A stretch of 64,000 nt of DNA from JAXJQF01 sp036311285 (GCA_036311285.1 JAXJQF010000081.1:1-64000), one strand, 5' to 3'. Positions 53,528-63,305 are shown, numbered from the stretch's first letter. Program-made: numbers and translations. Notes: generated by a model not told the origin, from the sequence alone.

Positions 53528-55582
53528 ATGAATAAAAATATTACTTTAAAAGACATAAATGGAATTGGAGAAAAGAAATTAGAATATTTAAAAAAATTAA
53601 AAATAAATAATTTATTTTCTCTTCTTCTACATCTACCAACACACTATACTGACATGAGTATAGTGACACCTATATGTATGATAGAAAACGAAAAAGAATA
53701 TTGTATAGAGGGAGAAATAACAAAAGTTTTGGGAGTATCTGTTGGCAAACTAAAAACATTTAGTTTTAAAATAGCTGATAGAACTGGAGAAATTAAGGTT
53801 ACGTATTTTAATTTACCTAACTATTTAGACAAAAGCTTTGTACCAAGAACTAAAATAAGATTATTTGGAAAAATTACATTCTTTCAAGGTTTTCCACAAC
53901 TAAACAACCCTATTCGAATACAAGATGATAATGTTAAGTATTTTTCTCCCAATTATCCCCTTACATCTGGTATCAAAATTTTTGAATTTAAAAGAATAAT
54001 ATCTAAGGCATTAGAGTTTATCGATGATGATGCCTTTGAAGAGCTTATTCCCCCTGAACTTAATCCTTTCAAAATCACGCTTAAAAACAGCTTACAAAAC
54101 ATTCATCAAGCAAACATAAAAAATGACATTATCTCCTTCAACACAAGAAGTAGCGTATACCACGAGCGTTTAAAATATGAAGAACTCGTTGCTCATAATC
54201 TCTCCATTTTATACTTAAAAAATTCGATAAAAAATCAAAAAAGTAAAATAATAAAAAAAGTACCTAAAACCATAGATGATTTTATAAAAACTCTTCCATT
54301 TACCCCCACAAATGGTCAAATGGAAGCATTCAAGGATATAAGCAATGATTTAAACTCCAATATACCTATGAATCGACTAGTTCAAGGGGATGTTGGATGT
54401 GGCAAGACTCTAGTCTCTGTATTAACAGCTTTACAAGTTGTTGCAAATGGTTACCAAGTTGCAATAATGACACCTACTGAAATATTAGCAACACAACACT
54501 ATGAAAACATATCAAAGCTATTAAAGACTTTTGGTTTTAGTATATGCCTTCTAACAGGAAAACAAAAGAAAAAAGAAAAAGACGAAAACATCAGAAAAAT
54601 TGAATCTGGAGATGTATCAATAATAATTGGAACACACTCCATTTTCCAAGAAGACGTAATATACAAAAATCTAAGACTAATCATTATTGATGAACAACAT
54701 CGTTTTGGTGTAGAACAACGTTTAAGTTTAAGATTAAAATGCACTGACAGGAAAATAATACCACACTTACTTGCCATGACAGCAACACCAATTCCAAGAA
54801 CTCTATCTCAAATATTTTATGCTGATATGAGTATTTCCGTGATAAATGAATTACCACCTAACAGACATCCTGTAAAGACATCAACACTATCAATTAACAA
54901 AATTGACATGCTAATTCCAAGAATTCATGAACATACTATGAAAGGAAAACAAATTTTTTGGGTATGCTGCTTAATAGATGAATCGGATAAAATAAATTGC
55001 CAAGACGTTACTTCCCGATACGAATATCTAAAAAATAAATTGCCAAACGAAAAGATTGGCGTCATTCACGGCCGTATGAAATCATCAGAAAAAGACGAAA
55101 TAATGAACTCCTTTAAAAACGGTGAACTAGATATTCTCGTTTCAACATCTATAATCGAAGTTGGAGTAGACGTTCCAAACGCCTTTTTAATCGTTATAGA
55201 AAATGCTGAACGATACGGTCTAGCACAACTTCATCAGCTAAGAGGACGCGTAGGCAGAGGTAAACATGAATCTTTCTGTATGCTACTTTATTCTAATGAA
55301 ACATCATCTTTAGGAATGACAAGACTAAATATCCTAAAGGAATCAAACGATGGCTTCTTTATATCAAAAAAAGATTTAGAAATAAGAGGTCCTGGTGATA
55401 TTCTAGGAACAAGACAAATTGGTGAACTATCTTTTAAGGTTGCAAATATAATGGATGATGCCCATTTGTATGAGAACGCAAAACAAACAGCTTACACAAT
55501 ATTCGAGAAACATCCTAATTTAGTGAATAAAATTATTGATAGGTGGTTCCCTTATAATTCAAATATTGAAGTTATTTCATAA
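53528..55582 (+). CDS. recG: ATP-dependent DNA helicase RecG
   Basis: Branch-migrating helicase that regresses stalled forks and Holliday junctions. An N-terminal wedge OB domain (about 60-150) precedes the helicase core with LVQGDVGCGKT (motif I), DEQHRFGVEQR (motif II), ATPIPRTL, and QLRGRVGRGKHESFC (motif VI). The product has 684 residues (693 in E. coli). It lies one base after pssA, away from its common location after spoT-trmH. Confidence 0.97.
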   Translation: MNKNITLKDINGIGEKKLEYLKKLKINNLFSLLLHLPTHYTDMSIVTPICMIENEKEYCIEGEITKVLGVSVGKLKTFSFKIADRTGEIKVTYFNLPNYLDKSFVPRTKIRLFGKITFFQGFPQLNNPIRIQDDNVKYFSPNYPLTSGIKIFEFKRIISKALEFIDDDAFEELIPPELNPFKITLKNSLQNIHQANIKNDIISFNTRSSVYHERLKYEELVAHNLSILYLKNSIKNQKSKIIKKVPKTIDDFIKTLPFTPTNGQMEAFKDISNDLNSNIPMNRLVQGDVGCGKTLVSVLTALQVVANGYQVAIMTPTEILATQHYENISKLLKTFGFSICLLTGKQKKKEKDENIRKIESGDVSIIIGTHSIFQEDVIYKNLRLIIIDEQHRFGVEQRLSLRLKCTDRKIIPHLLAMTATPIPRTLSQIFYADMSISVINELPPNRHPVKTSTLSINKIDMLIPRIHEHTMKGKQIFWVCCLIDESDKINCQDVTSRYEYLKNKLPNEKIGVIHGRMKSSEKDEIMNSFKNGELDILVSTSIIEVGVDVPNAFLIVIENAERYGLAQLHQLRGRVGRGKHESFCMLLYSNETSSLGMTRLNILKESNDGFFISKKDLEIRGPGDILGTRQIGELSFKVANIMDDAHLYENAKQTAYTIFEKHPNLVNKIIDRWFPYNSNIEVIS

Positions 55583-55596
55583 AAACAACTTATTTA

Positions 55597-56421
55597 CTAC
55601 TCGTTACCTATTGCTATGCGAGTAGTTAAAAAATAGGAGATCTTAACTCCTGTCAAAACAACGACCCAACATATATTAATCCATAATAAAAACACTGGAA
55701 TTAAAGCCAAGGCGCCATATATCAAATCATAAGTACAATTTATAAAATAATATTCTATAAGAATTCTTAGCGCATAAATAGTTACAACAGAGAAAAAAGA
55801 ACCAACACAAACATGTATAAACTTTATCTTACTATTTGGTAATACAAAGAAAACAACAGTTAATATAAAAAATAACAAAATATTAGGAAGGAAAACCAAA
55901 ATAATATTATCAAAATATACAGCTATATCGCTAACACCAAAGATCTTTATAAAAGTAAATGTAGATGAAATAAAAAATGATGATAATAAAAAAATAGGAA
56001 TAAACAGGAGGATAAAAAAATATAGCAAAATACTTTTTATTAACTTTCTTGTTTCTCTAACCTTATAGATATAATTAACTGTTTGGTCAATTTTATTCAA
56101 AAGCAATAACGAAATAATCAATAATATTGAAACCCCCAAAATAGTAACATTCAAAGCATTATCAATAAACGAATTTATATAATGAATAATTCCATCCATA
56201 TAGGTAGGCATTAAGTTAGACGATAAAAATGTTAAAATTACATTCTTTATATCAAAAGAATATGGAAGGTAGGAAAGAATAGATATAAAGACTACAATTA
56301 TAGGTATGAATGACAAGATTGTAGTATACGCTAAAGAGGACGCTCTAACATAAATATCTTCATCTAAAAAAAACTTAATTATTTTCATCAATAGTGAAAA
56401 AGAACGTTTCACAATCCTCAT
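55597..56421 (-). CDS. yihY: YihY/BrkB-family inner-membrane protein
   Basis: The product has 274 residues with about six membrane helices. EDIYVRASSLAYTTILSFIP near the N terminus and the C-terminal ALIPVFLLWINICWVVVLTG are family signatures. Older annotations call this family ribonuclease BN, which is incorrect. A transport role has been proposed but the function is unknown. It lies downstream of typA but is separated from it by a terminator, and it converges with recG. Confidence 0.92.
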   Translation of the reverse strand: MRIVKRSFSLLMKIIKFFLDEDIYVRASSLAYTTILSFIPIIVVFISILSYLPYSFDIKNVILTFLSSNLMPTYMDGIIHYINSFIDNALNVTILGVSILLIISLLLLNKIDQTVNYIYKVRETRKLIKSILLYFFILLFIPIFLLSSFFISSTFTFIKIFGVSDIAVYFDNIILVFLPNILLFFILTVVFFVLPNSKIKFIHVCVGSFFSVVTIYALRILIEYYFINCTYDLIYGALALIPVFLLWINICWVVVLTGVKISYFLTTRIAIGNE

Positions 56422-56445
56422 ACAAACCTTAATTACTTTTCAAAA

Positions 56446-56482
56446 TAAAAAAACGACTCTGATTTTATTTTATCAAAGTCGT
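56446..56482 (-). terminator. Terminator of typA
   Basis: On the minus strand ACGACTTTGAT, eight bases, ATCAGAGTCGT form an 11-bp stem with one G-T pair, followed by TTTTTTT. It separates typA from yihY. Confidence 0.85.
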
Positions 56483-56509
56483 ATTTTAATTGTCATTTAA
56501 TAAATAAAT

Positions 56510-58348
56510 TTATTCTTCTTGATCGCGACCGCCACCAACTTCTCTGAACGCTCTTCTTCTATCTAATTCTGTTAACAATTTTTTTCTTAATCTAATACTC
56601 TTAGGAGTTACTTCAACTAATTCATCATTGTTAATAAATTCTAAAGCTTGTTCTAGAGAGAACTTAACAGGCGGAACTAAAACGATAGCTTCATCTGTAC
56701 CTGAAGCACGTACGTTAGTTAACTTTTTACCCTTTAAACAATTAACTGTTAAGTCATTATCTCTGTTGTGGATACCTACAATTTGACCTTCATAAACTTC
56801 TTGAGCATGATCAATAAACATACGACCACGATCTTGTAAGTACCATATAGCATAACCTAATGCCTTACCTGTTTCATTCGATATCATTACACCATTCTTT
56901 CTTTGCCCAATGTTGCCTCCCTTCCACTCATCGTAGCAATCAAATGAATGGTACATTAAACCTGTACCTGAAGTTAAAGTCATAAATTCTGTTTGGAATC
57001 CAATAAGTCCTCTTGAAGGGATTGAATAATCTAATCTTACACGCCCCTTTCCATCTGGAACCATGTCCTTTAAATCAGCTTTTCTAATACCTAATTGTTC
57101 CATCACAGAACCTTGGTGCTGTTCTTCAATATCGACTGTTAAATTTTCCATTGGTTCCATCTTCTTTCCATCAATTACTTTAACAATAACTTCTGGTCTG
57201 GAAACAGCTAATTCATAACCTTCTCTTCTCATGTTTTCGATAAGAATAGATAAGTGTAATTCACCTCTACCTGATACCTTAAACTTATCAGGGTCTTCTG
57301 TTTGTTCTACTCTTAATGCAACATTATGAATCAGTTCAGTTTGTAATCTTTCTAAAATATTACGTGAAGTTACAAACTTACCTTCCTTACCTGCAAAAGG
57401 AGATGTGTTCACTTGAAATGTCATAGTAACAGTAGGCTCATCAACAGTTAATGGAGGTAAAGCTTCTACCTCATTCTGAGCACAAACTGTATCAGAAATA
57501 TTAACTTCACCTAAACCTGTAATAGCAACAATGTCCCCAGCTTTAGCTTCTGGTACTTCTGAACGTTGTAAACCTAAATAACCTAATACTTGACCAATTT
57601 TACCTTGCTTTGTTGTCCCGTCAGGACTAACAACAGTAACAGGCATGTTTGTCTTAACAGTACCTCTAGTAATACGACCAACCCCAATTACACCAACATA
57701 TGACGAGTAATCAAGTTGAGAAATCTGCATTTGGAAAGCTCCTTCAGGATTAGCCTTAGGAGGAGAAACCTTTTCAATAATTGTTTCAAACAAAGCATCC
57801 ATATTATCTGTTGGATTATCTAAATCTAGAGTAGCCCACCCATTTAATGCTGATGCATACACAATTGGGAAATCTAACTGTTCATCTGTCGCACCTAAAT
57901 TATCAAATAAATCAAATACTTGATCAATAACCCAATCAGGTCTAGCACCAGGTCTATCTACCTTATTAATAACAACAATTGGCTTTAATCCTTGCTTGAA
58001 TGCTTTTTGTGTAACGAATCTTGTTTGAGGCATCGGACCATCAACTGCATCAACCAATAACAGCACGCAATCAACCATACTCATTACGCGTTCAACTTCA
58101 CCACCAAAGTCAGCATGGCCTGGTGTGTCAACTATATTAATTCTATAGTCATTCCATTGAATAGCTGTATTTTTAGCTAAAATTGTAATACCACGTTCTT
58201 TTTCAATATCATTAGAATCCATTACTCTTTCTTGACCATCTAAAGAACGATCTAATGTACCTGATAAACGCAATAACTTATCAACTAAAGTTGTTTTTCC
58301 ATGGTCTACATGGGCAATAATCGCAATATTACGAAGATTTTTTAACAT
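56510..58348 (-). CDS. typA: Ribosome-associated GTPase TypA/BipA
   Basis: Translational GTPase that binds the 70S ribosome and helps large-subunit assembly and stress adaptation. AHVDHGKTTLVDKLL is G1, ERGITI is G2, DTPGHADFGGEVERV is G3, and NKVDRPGAR is G4. Domains II, III and V and the BipA-specific C-terminal domain follow. The product has 612 residues (607 in E. coli), ending in an acidic tail. It diverges from glnA as in E. coli. Confidence 0.98.
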   Translation of the reverse strand: MLKNLRNIAIIAHVDHGKTTLVDKLLRLSGTLDRSLDGQERVMDSNDIEKERGITILAKNTAIQWNDYRINIVDTPGHADFGGEVERVMSMVDCVLLLVDAVDGPMPQTRFVTQKAFKQGLKPIVVINKVDRPGARPDWVIDQVFDLFDNLGATDEQLDFPIVYASALNGWATLDLDNPTDNMDALFETIIEKVSPPKANPEGAFQMQISQLDYSSYVGVIGVGRITRGTVKTNMPVTVVSPDGTTKQGKIGQVLGYLGLQRSEVPEAKAGDIVAITGLGEVNISDTVCAQNEVEALPPLTVDEPTVTMTFQVNTSPFAGKEGKFVTSRNILERLQTELIHNVALRVEQTEDPDKFKVSGRGELHLSILIENMRREGYELAVSRPEVIVKVIDGKKMEPMENLTVDIEEQHQGSVMEQLGIRKADLKDMVPDGKGRVRLDYSIPSRGLIGFQTEFMTLTSGTGLMYHSFDCYDEWKGGNIGQRKNGVMISNETGKALGYAIWYLQDRGRMFIDHAQEVYEGQIVGIHNRDNDLTVNCLKGKKLTNVRASGTDEAIVLVPPVKFSLEQALEFINNDELVEVTPKSIRLRKKLLTELDRRRAFREVGGGRDQEE

Positions 58349-58755
58349 AAACGCCTCTACTTATTAGTAATTGCACATATTTTACATGATTTTTTGTGAC
58401 TATTGTAGCGTTTTTAATTGTGCTAACATAAATTTTAGCCATTTATATGATTTGTAATATTACAAGAACGCATTAACTCTACTTTTAATATCCTCATAAG
58501 ATAGTCTGCTAATTTTCTTTTCATATAGATATTTATTGCTAACAAAATATAGCGAAATTTAATAATGTTCTGTATAATTATTTTGATAGGTTTGTAACCC
58601 AAAAGTAAAAAATAAGCATATTTATCGAGATTTAAGTCTTCTTAGAGATGTATGATTATTTATTACATATATGAATTCATTGTAATTTTATTGTCGTATT
58701 TATTTATAAAACGATACGAATAAGGGGTCTGTTGGATTCCTGGAGGATTTATTAA
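58349..58755. other. 407-base divergent control region between typA and glnA
   Basis: AT-rich gap without a gene. It contains a perfect 14-base palindrome TTGTAATATTACAA (58452-58465), a TATAAT near 58574 with a poor -35, and a hairpin just before glnA. I found no sigma-54 site (TGGCAC-N5-TTGCA) here. Confidence 0.55.
58723..58747 (+). promoter_or_regulatory. glnA: Hairpin directly before the glnA ribosome-binding site
   Basis: In RNA, AGGGGUC (58723-58729), loop UGUUG, GAUUCCU (58735-58741) pair over seven positions, two of them G-U. The Shine-Dalgarno GGAGGA (58742-58747) follows with no gap. The stem is far more GC-rich than the surrounding leader. It could modulate ribosome access, but no known riboswitch class is recognised. 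Confidence 0.4.
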
Positions 58756-60165
58756 ATGACTGCAGCTGATGTTTTAAAATTAATCGAAGAAACTGAAGCA
58801 AAATTTGTAGATTTAAGATTTACAGATACAAAAGGTAAAGAACATCATATTACTATACCTGTTTCATGTGTAGACGAAGATTTCTTCACAGATGGTAAAA
58901 TGTTTGACGGTTCATCTATGCCTGGATGGAAAGGGATTAATGAATCAGATATGATACTTATGCCAGATCCTGATACAGCAAAATTAGATCCATTCTTCGA
59001 TGACCCTACAATTTTCATAAGATGCGATATTTTAGAACCATCAACAATGCAAGGATACGATAGAGATCCACGCTCTGTAGCAAAAAGGGCAGAAGAATAC
59101 TTAAAATCAACTGGTATCGCTGATTACTGCTTGTTTGGCCCAGAGCCAGAATTCTTTATTTTTGATGATATTAAATTCTCAACAGAAATGAAGGGGTCAT
59201 ACGTTGAAATCGATGACTACGAAGCAGCTTGGAATTCAAAAACAGAATACGAAGAAGGAAACAAAGGTCATAGACCTAGCGTTAAAGGTGGTTACTTCCC
59301 TGTTCCTCCTGTTGATTCTTCACAAAACATTCGTTCTGCAATGTGTGCTGTTTTAGAAGATATGGGTTTAGTTGTTGAAGCTCATCATCATGAAGTTGCT
59401 ACATGCGGTCAAAACGAAATCGCAACTAAATTTAATACTTTAACGAAAAAAGCTGATGAAGTTATCGTTGAAAAATATGTTGTATGGAATGTTGCTGATG
59501 AATACGGCAAAACAGTAACATTTATGCCAAAACCAATGTGTGGTGATAATGGTTCAGGTATGCACGTACATATGTCTTTAGGCAAGGATGGTAAGAATCT
59601 ATTTGCAGGAGATATGTATGGTGGATTATCTCAAATGGCTTTATGGTACATCGGTGGTATCAAGAAGCATGCTAGAGCATTAAATGCATTCACAAATCCT
59701 TCTACTAATTCATACAAGAGATTAGTGCCAGGTTTTGAAGCTCCTGTTATGTTAGCTTATTCAGCTAGAAACCGTTCAGCATCAATCAGAATCCCTATCG
59801 TATCTAACACAAAAGCTGTAAGAATTGAAGTAAGATTCCCTGATTGTACTGCAAACCCTTACTTAGCATTCAGCGCTATGTTAATGGCGGGATTAGATGG
59901 TATTATCAACCATATTGATCCTGGTGAAGCTATGGATAAAAACTTATACGACTTACCTCCAGAAGAAGAAGCTTCAATTCCTCAAGTTTGCGGGTCTCTT
60001 GAAGAAGCTATCAATGCACTAAAAGAAGACCATGACTTCTTAACAAATGGTGATGTATTCTCTGAAGATTTTATCAATGCATACATTGATTTATTAAAGA
60101 AAGATAATGACAAAGTAAGAATGATTCCTCATCCTGCAGAATTTGAGTTATATTATTCTTTATAA
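58756..60165 (+). CDS. glnA: Glutamine synthetase, type I
   Basis: Condenses ammonia and glutamate to glutamine; a dodecamer. FVDLRFTDTKGKEHHITIP, MFDGSSMPGWKGI, PEPEFFIFD and GSGMHVHMSL are the conserved blocks. The adenylylation tyrosine is present (Tyr398 in KNLYDLPPEEEA), so control by GlnE-type adenylylation is expected. The length of 469 residues equals E. coli. ntrB and ntrC do not follow; a terminator comes next. Confidence 0.98.
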   Translation: MTAADVLKLIEETEAKFVDLRFTDTKGKEHHITIPVSCVDEDFFTDGKMFDGSSMPGWKGINESDMILMPDPDTAKLDPFFDDPTIFIRCDILEPSTMQGYDRDPRSVAKRAEEYLKSTGIADYCLFGPEPEFFIFDDIKFSTEMKGSYVEIDDYEAAWNSKTEYEEGNKGHRPSVKGGYFPVPPVDSSQNIRSAMCAVLEDMGLVVEAHHHEVATCGQNEIATKFNTLTKKADEVIVEKYVVWNVADEYGKTVTFMPKPMCGDNGSGMHVHMSLGKDGKNLFAGDMYGGLSQMALWYIGGIKKHARALNAFTNPSTNSYKRLVPGFEAPVMLAYSARNRSASIRIPIVSNTKAVRIEVRFPDCTANPYLAFSAMLMAGLDGIINHIDPGEAMDKNLYDLPPEEEASIPQVCGSLEEAINALKEDHDFLTNGDVFSEDFINAYIDLLKKDNDKVRMIPHPAEFELYYSL

Positions 60166-60190
60166 AATATAATCCTAAAGTAAAATTTAT

Positions 60191-60235
60191 AAAATAAGAG
60201 AAACTTCTTTGTGAAGTTTCTCTTATTTTTATTTA
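60191..60235 (+). terminator. Terminator of glnA
   Basis: AAAATAAGAGAAACTTC, TTTGT, GAAGTTTCTCTTATTTT form a perfect 17-bp stem with a T-rich tail, 25 bases after the glnA stop. Confidence 0.92.
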
Positions 60236-60304
60236 TTTTTTCTAAAATTGATTTTTTTATCTAAATTTATGTTTATAATCAAATTATATATTGGAGAGAC
60301 CAAA

Positions 60305-60853
60305 ATGAAAAAATTACTTATATTATTGTCGCTAATCATATGCCTTATGAATAATGTATTTGCAGACTCTGTTTATAAATGGGTTGACGAAAACGGAGTA
60401 ACTCACTATGGAGATTCTTCAAAAGCAAAAAAGAACAAGGGTGCGAAAGAAATCCAAATTAAAACACCTGCTAAAATTGGCTCTGTTACTGTAAATTACG
60501 TTCCACAAGCACAACCTATAAAAAAAGATCAAAATGAAGATATTACAAACTATAATATTGTAGTAACATCTCCAACTCAAGAAGAACAAGTTTGGGCTGA
60601 TAACGGAATAATTAACGTATCTACAAACATTAGACCAAAACCTCAAGGAGATTTCTCTCTAAAAATTTTTATCGATAATTCTCTATACGAATCTGTTAAT
60701 AACTCAACAAAAGCCAGCGTTTCTGCTGTTCCAAGAGGCGAACATACAATATTTGTAAAATTACAGACTAGAAATGGAAAAATATACACATCTAATTCTG
60801 TAAAATTTTATGTGTTTAGACACCACGTACAACCAAAAAGAAAAGCTAAATAA
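60305..60853 (+). CDS. Exported DUF4124-domain protein
   Basis: A signal peptide (MKKLLILLSLIICLMNNVFA) precedes a DUF4124 domain: DSVYKWVDENGVTHYGDSSK is its hallmark (KWVDENGVTHY). The remaining 120 residues resemble an Ig-like beta domain with a basic tail. The product has 182 residues. The frame is open from 60248, but the ATG at 60305 has GGAGA upstream and places the signal peptide first. It is periplasmic; the function is unknown. It lies 8 bases before the next gene. Confidence 0.88.
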   Translation: MKKLLILLSLIICLMNNVFADSVYKWVDENGVTHYGDSSKAKKNKGAKEIQIKTPAKIGSVTVNYVPQAQPIKKDQNEDITNYNIVVTSPTQEEQVWADNGIINVSTNIRPKPQGDFSLKIFIDNSLYESVNNSTKASVSAVPRGEHTIFVKLQTRNGKIYTSNSVKFYVFRHHVQPKRKAK

Positions 60854-60861
60854 GGACTATC

Positions 60862-61074
60862 ATGAAAATAATTATCAAAGCACCTCTTTGGACTAAAATT
60901 TTATATTATTTAGGATTTATTCTGATGTTCGTTGGTATTTGTAGCCATTTCTTCAATTACCCAGAAATACCTGATAAGTATATGGCGTATTTCTTGATAG
61001 GTGGTGTTATTTTGATTATCCCTTACCAATACAAATACCTATATGAAATTCTAAAATATAGACCTAAAGAATAA
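60862..61074 (+). CDS. Small membrane protein, two helices
   Basis: The product has 70 residues with two hydrophobic segments (about 10-30 and 42-58), joined by a short loop, and a charged C-terminal tail. An AAGGA precedes the ATG. Its closeness to the DUF4124 gene suggests cotranscription. I do not recognise a family. Confidence 0.65.
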   Translation: MKIIIKAPLWTKILYYLGFILMFVGICSHFFNYPEIPDKYMAYFLIGGVILIIPYQYKYLYEILKYRPKE

Positions 61075-61090
61075 TAAATTTTTTTATTCA

Positions 61091-61132
61091 TTGACTTGCT
61101 TAATAGTTTTTTAAATATTCTAGATATAGAAT
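61091..61132 (+). promoter_or_regulatory. Promoter candidate with inverted repeat before the DUF3334 gene
   Basis: TTGACT (61091-61096), 17 bases, AATATT (61114-61119). A perfect inverted repeat ATTCTA, GATA, TAGAAT (61117-61132) overlaps the -10 and start region. A later TATAAT near 61151 is an alternative -10. Confidence 0.4.
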
Positions 61133-61175
61133 GAATTTAAATCGTTGTATATAATGAAAGAAAATAGAGAATAAT

Positions 61176-61886
61176 ATGGCTAAAAAGAAAAACAACAATG
61201 AAAACGAACATGATACCATTGGAACAAAAGCTTTATTATTGAAATTATGTCATTCTGTAACTTCAGTTCTTTCTGAAGCAACTCATCATGAAATAAATTT
61301 TTCGCCAATGGTTCAAAAAATAGGTAAGACTTGTTTAAAACCTGATATAGGTTGTTTTGTTCTATTTGATGGAGCGTTCTCAGGTCTAGTAGTTATAAAC
61401 TTCACCGCCGATGCGGCTATGGAGGTTTATTCAAACTACCTTATCAACATGGGGTTACCAAAAGAAGACCTAGCAACTGTTTACACTTCAGATGAAGTTG
61501 GTAACGTGATGGGTGAATTAATGAATCAAATTTTAGGTGACTTTACATCTAAAGTAAGTAAAGAATTACACACTTCTATCACTCAAAGCCAACCTAAAAT
61601 GCTTACTTTAAACAGGCAAGTAAGAATCAGTGTTAATGCAAACCTAGATAAACCTTCTGCACATAGAGTTTCTTTCTATACAGAAAAAAATAATATTTTT
61701 TATATGGAAATGGCAATGGATAAAACCAAATTCTTGCAAATGGATTCATTTGTACCAGAATTAGATGTTAATCCAGACAAGATCTTAGAAGAACAACAAA
61801 ATAAATCAACTTCTGCAAATAAACCTCCAGAAAAAGAAACTTCTGTCACAGACACAGATGATTTATTAGCGTCATTAGGGATATAA
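61176..61886 (+). CDS. DUF3334 protein (CheX-like fold)
   Basis: The product has 236 residues. KPDIGCFVLFDGAFSGLVVI and TSDEVGNVMGELMNQILGDF resemble the DUF3334 family of marine and enteric gammaproteobacteria. The E-x-N-type helix EVGNVMGELMNQ recalls the phosphatase helix of CheX/CheC proteins. A low-complexity C-terminal tail ends DDLLASLGI, similar to short docking peptides. No chemotaxis genes are nearby, so a role in signalling is only inferred. It is a single-gene unit ended by its own terminator. Confidence 0.8.
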   Translation: MAKKKNNNENEHDTIGTKALLLKLCHSVTSVLSEATHHEINFSPMVQKIGKTCLKPDIGCFVLFDGAFSGLVVINFTADAAMEVYSNYLINMGLPKEDLATVYTSDEVGNVMGELMNQILGDFTSKVSKELHTSITQSQPKMLTLNRQVRISVNANLDKPSAHRVSFYTEKNNIFYMEMAMDKTKFLQMDSFVPELDVNPDKILEEQQNKSTSANKPPEKETSVTDTDDLLASLGI

Positions 61887-61900
61887 ATTTGAAACTAAAT

Positions 61901-61930
61901 AAAACCAACTAAATGTTGGTTTTATTTTTC
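61901..61930 (+). terminator. Terminator of the DUF3334 gene
   Basis: AAAACCAAC, TAAAT, GTTGGTTTT form a perfect 9-bp stem followed by ATTTTTC, 14 bases after the stop codon. Confidence 0.9.
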
Positions 61931-61988
61931 TTTTACATATTTTAAAATATACTTTAATAGTATAGTTTAGCAACGATAAGATTAAATT

Positions 61989-62669
61989 ATGATTAATTTT
62001 AGTAAAACAAAATTTATAACAAGTGCTCCAAAATTAGAAAACCTACCTGCAGACACAGGCATTGAAATAGCTTTTGTAGGAAGATCTAATGCGGGAAAAT
62101 CATCTGCATTAAACGCTATAACAAATATAAAAAATCTCGCTAAAACAAGTAAAACACCTGGAAGAACTCAGCTGATTAACTTGTTTGAAATAGAAGAAAA
62201 TAAGCGTATTGTTGACTTACCTGGATACGGTTTTGCAAACGTACCAATCGCTGTAAAAAACAAGTGGCAAAAATCTCTAACCGAGTATCTTCAAAAAAGA
62301 AAATCCTTAAAAGTTGTTGTTATACTAATGGATATTAGACACCCTTTAAAGGATTTAGACAGACAGTTAATCACATGGGCTACTGTAGCTAATTTACATG
62401 TTCTTATTTTATTAACTAAGTGCGACAAATTAGCTATTAATGCCAGAAACAAGGCTGTATATGAAACAAAAAAGAATCTAATAGAGTTTGGTTGTAACTA
62501 CGATATTGTTGCATTTTCTTCGTTAAATAAAATTGGTGTTATAGAAGTAAGAGAATTACTTGATAACTATTACAACCTGCTTCATACTGGAGAAGAAATC
62601 ACTATAGAAGACAGTGAATTACAATCATTTGATGAAAATGCATGGAACAAGTATTCACAAGAGGAATAA
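61989..62669 (+). CDS. engB: Ribosome biogenesis GTPase EngB (YsxC/YihA)
   Basis: Essential GTPase for late 50S assembly. GRSNAGKSS (G1, 31-39), KTPGRTQLINLF (G2), DLPGYGFANV (G3) and LTKCDKL (G4) are all present. The product has 226 residues (210 in E. coli); the C terminus is a little longer and acidic. It is 3 bases before gmk, a linkage that is not seen in E. coli. Confidence 0.97.
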   Translation: MINFSKTKFITSAPKLENLPADTGIEIAFVGRSNAGKSSALNAITNIKNLAKTSKTPGRTQLINLFEIEENKRIVDLPGYGFANVPIAVKNKWQKSLTEYLQKRKSLKVVVILMDIRHPLKDLDRQLITWATVANLHVLILLTKCDKLAINARNKAVYETKKNLIEFGCNYDIVAFSSLNKIGVIEVRELLDNYYNLLHTGEEITIEDSELQSFDENAWNKYSQEE

Positions 62670-62672
62670 CAC

Positions 62673-63305
62673 ATGAAAGGAAATATATACATAATATCCT
62701 CTCCTAGCGGTGCGGGAAAATCATCTTTACTTAAAGCTCTATTCGAAAAGTATAATTCTGACAACTCTATGTACCTTTCTGTTTCTCATACCACTCGTCC
62801 TCCGAGAGTAGGAGAAGTAAATGGTTCTCATTATCATTTCGTGAATGAAGATGAATTTAAAACCCTTATTGATAAAGATGCATTTTATGAATGGGCTCAT
62901 GTTTTTGATAAGTATTATGGTACATCAAAGCTTCTAGTAAAAGAGAATATAGAACAAGGCCGAGATGTATTTCTAGACATCGATTGGCAAGGTGCTAGAC
63001 AAATTAGAGAACAAGAAAAGAACGTAAAATCTATTTTTATACTACCTCCAAGCTTAGAAGAACTAAATAATAGATTACACCAAAGAGGTCAAGATTCAGA
63101 AGAAGTAATCGCCTCAAGAATGCAAAAAGCACAAAGAGAAATTAGTCATTACAATGAATATGATTATTGCTTAATAAATGATAATTTTGATGAATGTTTA
63201 AGTAAATTATGGGCTATAATTACTGCAAATAGAAACCTTAGCAATCCTGAATACAATAAAAATATAAATATCATTAAAAGTCTTTTAGAAAATTACGATA
63301 AGTAA
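62673..63305 (+). CDS. gmk: Guanylate kinase
   Basis: Phosphorylates GMP to GDP. The P-loop SPSGAGKSS is at 10-18, and VSHTTRPPRVGEVNGSHYHF contains the GMP-binding arginine and tyrosine region (TTRPPRVGE). FLDIDWQGARQIR and the lid region follow. The product has 210 residues (207 in E. coli). It heads gmk-rpoZ-spoT, which groups guanine nucleotide and (p)ppGpp functions. Confidence 0.97.
   Translation: MKGNIYIISSPSGAGKSSLLKALFEKYNSDNSMYLSVSHTTRPPRVGEVNGSHYHFVNEDEFKTLIDKDAFYEWAHVFDKYYGTSKLLVKENIEQGRDVFLDIDWQGARQIREQEKNVKSIFILPPSLEELNNRLHQRGQDSEEVIASRMQKAQREISHYNEYDYCLINDNFDECLSKLWAIITANRNLSNPEYNKNINIIKSLLENYDK

Noticed and set aside
55597..56421. Ribonuclease BN
   Set aside because: The YihY/BrkB family was once given this name; the sequence is a polytopic membrane protein with no nuclease motif.
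58349..58755. Sigma-54 promoter for glnA
   Set aside because: I looked for TGGCAC and TTGCA at the right spacing and found no acceptable match.
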